NCBI GenBank assembly: GCA_905221605.1
Contig: CAJNDS010002684.1
Coordinates: forward strand, 211,101 to 275,100
Source of the DNA: Symbiodinium natans
Taxonomy: Eukaryota; Sar; Dinophyceae; Suessiales; Symbiodiniaceae
Length of the DNA stretch: 64,000 nucleotides
Reading direction: 5' to 3'
In this document: piece by piece, positions 48,622-58,082 of the stretch
How positions within the stretch are numbered: the stretch's first letter is position 1
Layout of the letters: each line of letters starts with the position of its first letter
The notes under the pieces: model-generated
What the model saw: the letters and a program-made list of their open reading frames with translations, nothing else
Databases searched by the model: none
What the model was told of the DNA's origin: nothing
Position numbers and translations under genes: made by a program

Positions 48622-48987
48622 ATGCAGGCCAGGAAGTCGGCGGTTGGCAAAGACAAGGAGACGCTCGCGCAGGAAGCTGCAGAACATGCAGCTGCAAAGG
48701 AGACGGCCGCCAAGGAAGCCGCCCAGAATGCATCTGTAAAGGAGGCAGCCGCGAAGGAAGCTGCCAAAGCGGCTGCTGCAAAGGATGCACTTGCCAAAGA
48801 GGCCGCGAAGGAGGCTGCGGCGAAGGATGCGGATGCCAAGAAAGCCGCAAAGGATGCAGCAGACAAGGATGTGGCTGCCAAGGAAGCTGCAAGAGATGCC
48901 GCTGCCAAAGAGGCAGCTGCCAAGAAAGCTGCCAAGGATGCGGCAACCAAGCGGCAGGCAGCCGATAAGGAGGCTGGCAAGGCGTGA
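48622..48987 (+). CDS. Ala/Lys/Glu-rich helical repeat protein
   Basis: From the ATG at 48,622 a 121-residue frame ends with TGA. Nearly the whole protein is built from imperfect AAKEAAAKEAAKDA units, with scattered Asp, Gln and Thr and no Pro, which predicts one long amphipathic helix. This composition recalls group 3 LEA proteins or other Ala/Lys-rich helical proteins, but composition alone does not prove the family. It begins 117 bases after the phosphorylase stop on the same strand and is preceded by an open stretch, so it could be an independent short gene, the last exon of an unseen gene, or a coding-like repeat expansion. Confidence 0.45.
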   Translation: MQARKSAVGKDKETLAQEAAEHAAAKETAAKEAAQNASVKEAAAKEAAKAAAAKDALAKEAAKEAAAKDADAKKAAKDAADKDVAAKEAARDAAAKEAAAKKAAKDAATKRQAADKEAGKA

Positions 48988-50176
48988 TGAGAGGCGGGGT
49001 GGTAGTCAGTTTTCCCTGTTTCGCAAAAGAAGGGCAAGCGTGGGCGTCGTAGGCTCCTGTTTCGCAACTGCTCGCACATGTTGCCCTCGACCGAAGGCTG
49101 AGAGGCTGAGGAAGCACAAGCCCCTTGTCCGAGTGTGGAAGTCTTGATGCTTAGTGGGTTTGCAGATGGGACAGCTGACTACAAGCAAGTCTGCCCCTTC
49201 CTTGTACATGCTTGGGCTGTAGGTTCCTGCAAAGATGAGATGAGTCCTTTGTCATGGTGACAAGGGGGCTGCCCTACTGCCCTACTGTTGAGGTTCCTAG
49301 ATTTCTTAACGCTTCAAATCGTTGGCCAGTGTTTTCGCAGTTCTCGAGTTGAGAGCGGGAGCACAGAATCTGTGAGCCCTTGCCTGCGGGTTTTGCCCCC
49401 TGCGAGTTCCATCATCGGGAGTAGCATGCTTCCTCAAATCCGTTTTTCAAGCGTGTGGCCGTTAGTGACCAGTCTGTGCGGACCACAGCAAGCTGGTTCA
49501 TGTACTCCTGTACTCTGAATGATCAGTCTTCGTTGGTGTAATCCCTTGACCAGCTCACACATCCGTAAGCTTCATAGCGCTCCGTTTCATAGGATTCGCA
49601 GACCTGGAGGATTCGCAGACCTGGAGGGTCACTGTTCTTGTTTCAAGATTTTGCGCAGGCCGAATGTTCTGGCGAAGTGCATTCGGTCCGGTCAGACCTG
49701 TGGGACAGATTACTGGACTTGGAACCAACCCTCGACCAGGAAGCTGGCTGCCCCGAACTCTTGCAGAGTTCTATCATTTCACGTCGCCCAGCATCACTGA
49801 AGTGTGCGGGATGCAATGCAGCGCGCGAACCGAAAAGAAAAAATGCTCAATTGGTGGTGTTGCACAGAAACAAGACTGACACTGCCTTCTGTGTGATTTC
49901 AATCTTCTGGACGGCTGACGGTGCTGAGACGACACGTTTTTCAAAGATGCTACGCTGGGAGCAGCAGGTGCTGAGACCAGAAGATGCAGAGCTAGTGCAA
50001 AGTTACGGGTGTCATTTCGTGGCTGAGCTCATGGTGGTGCCTCTTGATCAGCTAGGTGATGGATATGGAACGACATCAAAGTTACACCAGTTTCCATTTC
50101 CTAAGTCTCGAGTCAGGAGCGATTGCGCCCTTTTCGGCTCTTGAGAGTCTTGTAGCTTCGCAAGTGGACGCGAGCA
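48988..50176 (+). other. interval upstream of the kinase, no exon recognised
   Basis: A frame at about 49,638-50,144 is open for 168 codons and reads reasonably (for example GAETTRFSKMLRWEQQVLRPEDAE in pieces), but it lacks any motif. It could contain N-terminal exons of the kinase that follows. A 17-bp tandem repeat lies at 49,591-49,627. Confidence 0.4.
49591..49627. repeat. 17-bp tandem repeat, about 2.2 copies
   Basis: The unit AGGATTCGCAGACCTGG starts at 49,591 and again at 49,608. Confidence 0.9.
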
Positions 50177-53100
50177 ATGGCAAGTTACGTGATCATTCCC
50201 TCTGGCGAACTGAGGGTCGTAGAACATCGAGTTGCTTCGGGAACGGAGAAGTTGGTTCACAAGTCCAGCTGGAAAGGTTGCCAGGCAGAGATCTAGCTTT
50301 GCACGTCGACTGTGAGTTTTGATATTCACGTTTAAGCTCACCAGGGTTGGACATCAGCCACATTCAGCCACCAGCCTTGTCACTCTGCTCGGTCGCGCCA
50401 CGTTTTCCTTGCCACTACGCAAGCAGCACGTTTGGGAACTCTCTGGCTTTGCCGAGTTTCGTCTTAGGCAGGGATGTTGCAGTTCTCGACATCCGGGGAG
50501 CATCCCGGAAATCAGAAAGGGAGCTCCAGAGGCTAATGGCAGAAACGACACTTGAATTGCATTCAGTTTAGTGCTGGTTTGAGTGCGAAGGGTGGACCGA
50601 AGATGACAGGAGAGGTTTGTGGACAGGGTAAGCCTCGCAGCCAAAAATGACCTTTGTGTGCCAAACAAGGCGATGCGTATTTTGCAACCCTAAGCTTGCT
50701 ATGATCCTAGCATTTTGAGCCATTTGCACTAAGGACACTTGGAGCACATCCACATGTGGTGCAGAACCTCGGCCTGCTTTGGAGGAGGAGCGGGTACTCT
50801 TTGCTGGTGTACGCCCAAGCTGAGAGAACGTCAATGTAAAGTTGTAAGGATTCTGGGAGAGACCGACGACGGTCAGATCGTGAATGAGTGGGCTCCTTTG
50901 GGGTCCATGATCCTTGGCTGCTGGCAAGCTTCCTCAAGCCACTTCACAGAGACGGAGTGTGAGGCGCGTCAGGATGAACGGCAGCATGCTGAGCAATGCC
51001 GCGCAGTCTAGGTCAGTGGGAAATGGCGCAAAGTTCCGGGGTCATGGGTTTAAGTTCAGGGGAGTTGCTTTCTCATATCCCGACTCGGCTCTTCCTCTTA
51101 GTTTTTTGCGGAGTTGTTTTCGGACTCGCATCGCCTCGCGTCACCCCCTGTGCCCTGCAATGCAAAGGACAAATTATGATGGTTCTGCAACTCACTTTAC
51201 ATCAAAGGCAGGCTCGCCACTGGACCGGCATACTCGAATTTTCGGTTCGAGTTTTTGGCGGGGGTAGGGTGTCAGGTTGGTAAGATAGTTTGTTGGTTGT
51301 TTGAGTTCGGAGTTCAGGGACTGGCACCCTGCAGCGATTGGCACCCTGCCCTAAACTAAATCCAAGCCAACAGCGACAGACACAAGAAGGGATTTCAAGC
51401 TTTGTTCCGAGCGAAAGTGGCATGCAGAGTTTTTCACCAAGCCCGGAGCGCTTCAACCTGTCCCCTACACTCCCCCCCCTTCAGTCCGGCATAATCTCTG
51501 AAGGACGCACATCACCAAAGCAAAATATCCGGAAACCCAGGCTACCTTGGTCAGTCTTGGCCGTCATCGCCTGCCAGGTTGCGTCCGCGGCGGAGGCGTC
51601 CTGGGCTCCACGCATGCAAGGTTGTGGGAAGTTGTGGGAAGGTTGTGGGAAGGTTGTGGAAGGTTGTGGAAGGTTGTGGAAGGTTGTGGAAGCGTGCTCC
51701 GAGAATCGAAGGAGTGGGCCAGCGAACAGCAGGCGGTGCCAATTGGCCGAAGTCTACACTTCTTTTGCTGGGAACTGAAGTCTGGGAGTGCAGTCCCGTG
51801 GCAGTTTTCTTGAGGCTGACATAGGCTGACTGCAGTCCGATGGTCCGATAGTCCTGACGGGTCCCAACACTCACATTTCCCCAAACGGTCTCTTCGCCAC
51901 TCTTGAGCGAACTGGCCAGGGCTGCTAAAGCTCCATTTCGAGGCCCTAAGCCCCCCATATAAGCAGGAAGCCCTGAAGCCTCAAGCCGAGGAACCCAAGC
52001 CCTCACACCTTTCAAATCCCAATCATCCCTTCACCGAACCCCCGAAACCACTTCATGGAAAACCGGAAAACCATGGAAAGCCCCAATGGAGGCCTTCTGG
52101 AACTCAAGCCTGCTCCATCGAGACCTCGCCGCACGGAACGCCGGCATCTCAGGGCTTAGAGAGAGGGCTTTTCCAAGGCAACTACGTGCAAGGCTGCTAC
52201 GCCCGTGGCTTGAGGGCCGGGGTGGAAGCGGGCACGGCCACAGGGCAACGAGTCTTGCAACGATAAGACTTCGGCAGGCGGAAGTGTCTGATTAAAAAAC
52301 GCGAGAAGCCAAGGGGATGCTGTTACATCATGCTACGCCAAACCCAAGATGCCGTTTCTAAACGGTGTCCATCGCTTGGCAACTTGGGGTCCCAACTTAG
52401 CGTCCCAAATTCTCACTCAACCCGCTCAACGTGGGAATCTCGAATGCTCTACATGTTCAAGACCTTTGAGCAACTGCAGAGGTCTTGGTCTTCAGCCTCG
52501 ATCCTCCGCTGGTGAAGCTGACTGACTTTGGCTTGGTTGCAACTGCCGGGCAGGAGCGTTCCTTGAACATTGCGAGGTTTAGGGCGTGTTAATCTTCAGC
52601 GGCGGGTCCTGGTTTTGATGGGGTTTTCGGGTCCGAGACCTAGGTGTCTTTAAGCGGATGACTGCTCGATGCGTTTCGCGGACCGAAATTATGCTATCGG
52701 CTATTGACACTGATCGATTCGCACAGGGCTGCTTCGGCTCACAAAGCGGCTTCTTTCTTCTTTCCACTTGCTGCTACTACATTCCGACGACTCCCACTTG
52801 CAACCACTGTCTTCCTGTGCAGCTTTTTTTGTGAACAGAGGTATTCTGCTTTTGGATGTCCTTAGTTTCGCTTTCCTCCCGCAGGGGGCACTGAAGCCCA
52901 GAGAAAAGATGAGAAGAGAGCCGTTGGGTCTCAGAAGAAGAAGAAGCGAGGCTATGGATGGCCGAAAGGCCATGCCATGGGAACTCGCTGGATGGCGCCC
53001 GAGAGCCAACCGGACGCGGACTTCCATTTTGACGACAAGACGGAGACTGATGTTGACTTTCGGGTCTCACATGATTCATCATGATTCTGAAACCAAGAGC

Positions 53101-54245
53101 TCTGCGCATGAAGCTGCCTGTGTCATGAGCACGAATAGAGATCATCAATGCTGCGAGGAGATCTACAGCTTCGGCTGCTTCCTTTTCGAGTTGGCCACAC
53201 GTGGCACCTTAGTGCCTTATGCCCGCACCGGCAACGATCGCATTCCCACCCTGCGGCTCGGGCGGCAAAGGCTGCTGTAGCGATGGCATGCAAGTTGGCA
53301 CCTTGGGTTCCTTTATGGTCTGGCCCTGGCTTCGTGGGCCTTTATGGAGCCCAAAGGTTGAGGGTTATTGGAGTCCGTTGCGTAACAGTCTTTTCCGTAA
53401 AGGGTTTGGCCGCTGCCCTCGCACGCTCGAGGATCACCCCCGATACCGGGTACCTTAAAAAGACTCGAAAACCAGATTTCCACCCTCAACGACCCAACTC
53501 TGACATCCCAGCACTCTCCTGAAGCCCGAGGAAAAGGGCCGGGGCGCTTCCTTGGGAAGATCTCCGGGCAGTGCCTTCTTTTCCGGCCGGCTTTCGGCAG
53601 CTCATTGAGGCCGCTTTGGCAGCTTCTCCAAAAGACATGGTCTGCTAGTACGCTGCAGGGAAACGAGGTGTTCTGCTCCCTTTGCTGAGTTCAGTAGTGT
53701 GTGCTGTGTGCAAGGTATACTGAAATTTTGGATGCCTGGAAAACTTGCCCCCGGTTCAGGTCTGCTGCGAGCGACTGCCTGGAAACCGTCCTAGCTTTGG
53801 ACAGCTCCAAAAATACCTGCACAGACTGCGCGACACGAATGGTGAAAGCATGACGCCTACAAGCATGCAAGCCTGCCCTTTGAATGAGGACCCCAGTCAC
53901 TCGCAGAAACAGCCTATGGGTCTTTGCAAGTATTGCTCCCAGCTCTCTTGTGTTGGTTTTGCTAGCAGAAGTGTTGCTGCACCTGTCACCGCACCAGGTA
54001 AGCCCTGGGTGCCTACGTCCCCTCTGTTGCGGGATTTCGACCGCAATGCTGTGTTGGCGGTCGGGCCAAATGGGCTCAGCAACCTGGTAGAGAAAGCCAC
54101 GGCTTGGAGAATGTCACGGGACCAGGCACGAAGCATGTTCGACTTGAAGATGCTTGCATCTTTGCTGCAGCCCCGTGGGCTGTGGTGGGCGGTGGTAGGC
54201 TGCAGTGGCACCCCTGCAGGTCTACTCACTGCCGCTCCTCAGTGA
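50177..54245 (+). CDS. tyrosine-kinase-like protein kinase, multi-exon
   Basis: Kinase subdomains appear in order in separate plus-strand exons. A glycine-loop-like exon ends SGTEKLVHKSSWKGCQ (50,177-~50,284), and a beta-3 exon reads DVAVLDIRGASRKSEREL (~50,471-50,560). Beta-4/5 and the hinge read VVRILGETDDGQIVNEWAPL (~50,835-50,912). Helix E reads VLAVIACQVASAAE (51,541-51,595). The catalytic loop reads LLHRDLAARN (52,092-52,139) and the activation segment start VKLTDFGLVATAG (52,482-~52,553). GTRWMAPESQ follows (52,969-53,061), then EIYSFGCFLFELATRG (53,158-~53,225) and the last lobe with CCERLPGNRPSFGQLQKYL (53,760 on), running into a 130-residue tail. HRDLAARN is of the tyrosine-kinase/TKL type. 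The lysine expected after VAV is leucine, and the glycine loop is degenerate. A helix between hinge and helix E, and the true N-terminus, were not found; the tail may contain an intron. Confidence 0.72.
51619..51692. repeat. 10-11-bp tandem repeat (AGGTTGTGGA)n
   Basis: About seven units of AGGTTGTGGA or AGTTGTGGGA lie directly after the inferred 3' edge of the kinase helix-E exon, within the next intron. Confidence 0.9.
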
Positions 54246-55635
54246 TGCAGCCTGTGATGCCTTGCTGCTTGTCTGTGTGATGTCCTGCATATACATATAG
54301 CACCATGCAGGGCTTGGTAAGGGTCTAGAGGAATGGCCGTTGTCTCCCGCAACAAAACTCCCAAACTTGCTCGGCAAGCAGGTTTTACGTCTCAGCACGT
54401 GAATGCCAATGAAAACGGCAATGTGGGGGGGCCAGGGGGGAGGGGGGAGGGGGGCAGAATGTCATCGGTGTGTGGAGGGGAGTCAGAGGGTCCTAGAAGG
54501 AGCTTGCAACGTCTCACGTCACGTCGAAGGCCAACTTGCTAGTCAGTGGTTGTGTTTGCTAGTGTAGCAACGCCAGTATTGCGCGGCGTGAATCAATGGT
54601 GCACTCCGTAGCATTCGTTGAGAGTTCCAAATCAATTGCTTAAAGACTTTGATGCTATTGAAGTTGGGAGAAGAGACCACATAAAGGCTTAAATCCAACA
54701 GTCATTGCATAGGAAAGAACGTCCCGGATGGTCGGCATGCCTTTCTTGCTTTCCCTTGGCGGGAGCTTTCCCGGCCACGGCTAGGAAAACGTTTTGCGGA
54801 GGGGCGGCTTTTCCTTGCTTGGCCTTGGTGACATGTGCAGCCACGGTTCTCCCACAAGAAACACAACCAGGCAACAACGTGACGACCTCAAATCGCTAAG
54901 CATTGGGGTTAGAACGGTTAGAACGGTTAGACACCTCGAAGGAGGCGACTTCGGGAGCCATGTGGGTCTCTCAGGGTTGGGAGTTGGGTTGCACTGCAGG
55001 CTTCAATGACGATGGGTCACCTTAAGCTCAGAATCCCGAAGAGCTCCCAACGCCTTTGAGTCCGTCACCCGCTTCCACCAGGTTGGATGACATGATCCAG
55101 TTCCATCGCACCGGGTGCGGAACCTTGCATATCCAGGCTTGTCATAGTGTCAACACCCTAGTGAGCCTTCTGGATCTGAAGACTGTGGGTTTCTATATTG
55201 CGAGCCAACAAACGCAGATACCAAGCTGCGGTTGTCCATTCACTTGGCGGGGTGTTGAGTCGTTTGGTTCCATTGCTTGTATGTTCTTGCAAGGCTTGTG
55301 TTCTCAGTGCTTCCACCTGCAGCTGGAGAAATTGGGCATCGAAAAATGTGAACTTCCATTCTTGAAGATTTGAATTTAGAATCCACATTTGTGTTGAAGA
55401 TTTCGACATCAGCGAGCAGACACACACACACACACACACACACGCTCAAGGCTGTTGGTTCGAGTGCCTAGGCGCCAAACGTCACGGGCCAACTCCAACA
55501 ACCGCTTCTCCTTGCGGCTCTCTGAGCTAGGCCACGTGGTGTTCTGAGCTGCCTCTGAGATCTTGGGATTTGTTGGGATTTGGGTGTTTTTTTGAAGGGT
55601 GATTTCGTGATTTCGCACGTTGTAGTCCTTAATTG
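54246..55635. other. intergenic stretch, no gene recognised
   Basis: Between the kinase tail and the dispersed repeat I see only short, motif-free frames. It contains a G-run (54,425-54,460) and a CA array. Confidence 0.5.
55420..55443. repeat. (CA)n microsatellite
   Basis: Twelve CA units without interruption. Confidence 0.95.
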
Positions 55636-55970
55636 TAAACGCTTGCGCGCGCCGCCTCGGCAGCCGGGCCGGCCCCAGGACAGGAAAGGAGGAAAGAGGG
55701 TTTCGCAAAAAAAGGGGAGGAAGGGCAGAGGGGTCAAAGGGGGGGTGGGGGGGGGGGGGTGGGGGGGGGGTGGGGGGGGGGGTTGGGGGGGGTGGGGGGG
55801 TGGGGGGGGGGTGGGGGTGGGGGTGGGGGGGGTGGGTGGGGCGATTGGGGCGGGTCCCGCAGGGCCGGGGGGGGAGGGGGGGTGGCGTCTGGCGTCTGGG
55901 GGGAAGGCCCGATCCGGGTCTGCTTGTTCCAGACGCTTCTCAGCAGGAAGCCGAAACGAACAAGAGGCAA
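55636..55970 (-). repeat. dispersed G/C-homopolymer repeat, copy 2
   Basis: This is the reverse orientation of the copy at 16,947-17,327. It starts with AATTGTAAACGCTTGCGCGC, continues through CCGGGCCGGCCCCAGGACAG and TTTCGCAAAAAAAGGGG, then a very long G-rich core with TGGG units (about 55,739-55,880), and ends with CCCGATCCGGGTCTGCTTG and CAGACGCTTCTCAGCAGGAA. The middle GGAGCCACCGACAGG block is missing. It ends about 20 bases before the first oxygenase exon. Confidence 0.85.
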
Positions 55971-55989
55971 GCCTGCCCATGTCCCGCTT

Positions 55990-56796
55990 TCAAGTTCGGC
56001 ACTCGGGGTCTCAATAGGCTATGAGCCCTTCCTGCGGGCCCTGGTCGAGGAGGTCGTCTCGCCATTGTTTGCCCGGCTGCAGGACCTGAACGGGTTGGGA
56101 GAGAGGTTTTTGTTTGTGCTTTACCTGAAGATGTTTGGGTTTTTTTGATGGTGGGAGCTCTGCTGCCTTTGAGTTTAAAGACATCTGACCCTCAGGAAGG
56201 CAACTTCAAGCTCGCATACCGGCATGGGCACACCGTGCAGCGTGTGCACGATGATGCCCTGGAGAAATCCCCACTGCCTGGAAGCAACCGTGGGTCCCTC
56301 CACACCGACGACAGTGACGTGACAGTGAATGCCCGTTGGCCGAACATGGGTCGAACACTTGACCCGGCAGAACCCATATGTAACAGTGTCAGGTATGACA
56401 AACCCAAGATTGTTGAGGAGAAGCTTTCTTGAGTGGGGTTTAGGAAGGGGTTAGGGTGCTTCCCTGTAGCGCGTCGTCGTCAAGCTATGTCAGGTTATGT
56501 CGGGTTCAGGTGTGTGAATCCGGACCCTGCAGGTCAACATTGGCGGAGACTGGGAGGGTGGTGGCCTCAAATTCTTTGAGGAAAACACCGAGACGCCTGC
56601 CTTTGTCTTGCCCCAAGCGAAGGGTCAGGCCTTCCTACATTACGGGAAACTTCGGCACCAGGCATGGAATGCTGAAATCCTTTGAGAGAGCTGAAGGGTG
56701 CCACGAGGTGCCAGTAGTGCCGACCTGGAATTCTCTGCTATGCGCCAGGCTGGGCTGCTGACAGCAGGCTATCGCTTCAATCTGGTGATCTGGTGC
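55990..56796 (+). CDS. 2-oxoglutarate/Fe(II)-dependent oxygenase
   Basis: Four plus-strand exon segments were identified. The first (55,990-~56,105) reads YEPFLRALVEEVVSPLFARL. The second (start about 56,180, end 56,330) ends in NRGSLHTDDSDVTVN. The third (56,533-56,661) runs from VNIGGDWEGGGLKFFEE to AFLHYGKLRHQ. The fourth (56,749-~56,796) reads AGLLTAGYRFNLVIWC. They give the full metal and cosubstrate set of the family: the HxD pair in HTD (56,301), the distal His in RHQ (56,656) and the 2-oxoglutarate Arg in GYRFNL (56,773). Such enzymes hydroxylate a protein or small substrate using O2 and 2-oxoglutarate; the pattern is nearest the prolyl/lysyl hydroxylase-like superfamily. Both clear introns start with GC. 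Start and stop were not found; a possible last exon ends at the TGA at 57,842 (YFNLRHLDRVLAS), which is weak. The gene sits between two G-rich repeat copies. Confidence 0.72.
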
Positions 56797-57337
56797 GACA
56801 TTGTGCAGTGTGCGCCTGATCGGATCTAGGGTGTCAAAAAGTGGTTCAGATGCGTTCAGGTGTGTGTTCCATTGTGCTTCTTTGTACAGCTGCTTTCCAT
56901 GAAAAGATGAACAAGTCAGCGTCCATGCAGAGGCTTTCCGAAGCGCCTTGCCTAGCATGAGGTTGTTCACGACATTCACGAAGCACTTCGGGTCTCTTCG
57001 TGTGTCGGCCCAAGCCCCAAATCTTGAAGCACGGACCGTCCCTAACCAATGAGCCTGACCTTTCCATTGACGGAGAAGAGCAGATGGAGTCCAGCAATGC
57101 AGTAGAACAAGCAAACGTTGTGCTTCAAAGGGCAACTGAAGTTTCTACACGACAAGACTGAGCACATCAAACATGGGGCCACTTAGTGTCCCAAGTGCGC
57201 AGCGTCTCATGCGGCTGCTCTTCTTCTCTCCAGCTTGTGCTTTGGCGCTCTCGGTGACCCCGGCTGAGAGCTCCGAGGCTTGGCACATAAAACCCATAAA
57301 TCATCGCTTAAGCTCTTAAGCTGACACGGAGGAAGGA
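56797..57337. other. no exon recognised downstream of the oxygenase
   Basis: The minus strand has an open stretch (56,635-57,135) without motifs that partly overlaps the oxygenase exons in antisense. Any remaining 3' exon of the oxygenase could be here. Confidence 0.4.
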
Positions 57338-57668
57338 TAATTGTAAACGCTTGCGCGTGCCGCCTCGGCAGCCGGGCCGGCCCCAGGACAGGAAAGGTTT
57401 CGCAAAAAAAGGGGAGGAAGGGCAGTGGGGTTAGAGGGGGGGGTGGGGGGGGGGTGGCGGGGGGGGGTGGAGGGTGGGGGCCCTGTAGGAGCCACCGACA
57501 GGCGGGACCCTCCACAGCCAAGGGATTGGGGGGGGGATCCCACAGGGCAGGGGGGGGGCGGGGGGTGGCGTCACAAAATTTTGCATGGGGAAGGGTTGGG
57601 TTAGGGGGAAGGAGGCCCGATCCGGGTCTGTTCCAGACGCTTCTCGGCAGGAAGCCGAGGCGAACAAA
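57338..57668 (-). repeat. dispersed G/C-homopolymer repeat, copy 3
   Basis: Same orientation as copy 2. It starts AATTGTAAACGCTTGCGCG, passes CCGGGCCGGCCCCAGGACAG and TTTCGCAAAAAAAGGGG, then a G-rich core, then GGAGCCACCGACAGGCGGG and GTCACAAAATTTTGCATGGGG, and ends CAGACGCTTCTCGGCAGGAA. It keeps the middle block that copy 2 lacks and is shorter in the G-run. Confidence 0.85.
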
Positions 57669-58082
57669 GCTGCAAGAAGGAGCATCAAGTCCTGATCAGC
57701 CGTGGGTTAAGGGATTCGGGACAATATATGCAGCGGGCCTGACATCTCTTGAAAAATCCTTGGCCCATACACCAGATGTCCAGAGGCATCGGACTTGACA
57801 GGTACTTCAACCTGCGTCACCTGGACCGCGTGCTCGCGAGCTGACGAGGCAGGTTTTCCTGCCACTTACTGCCGGCATCTGGGAGAGTACTGGAGCGTAC
57901 ACAGGCAACACTTGACAAGGGTTCGGGGTTCGACGGAAGGGAACCTCGCACTTGGATGTATAGACTTGGATCCATGCATACTGCACACGTCTGCACACTG
58001 TCCGAGTCCCTTTGCAAGGCGTGCGTGGGCCTCTGTAGTGGCATGGGGCTCACTGGCTTCACGTGGGAGGACGGAAGCTGCA

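Noticed and set aside
57776-57844. Short peptide ending RYFNLRHLDRVLAS
   Set aside because: It could be a terminal exon after an AG|G site, but 20 residues without a family match are not enough to call a gene.
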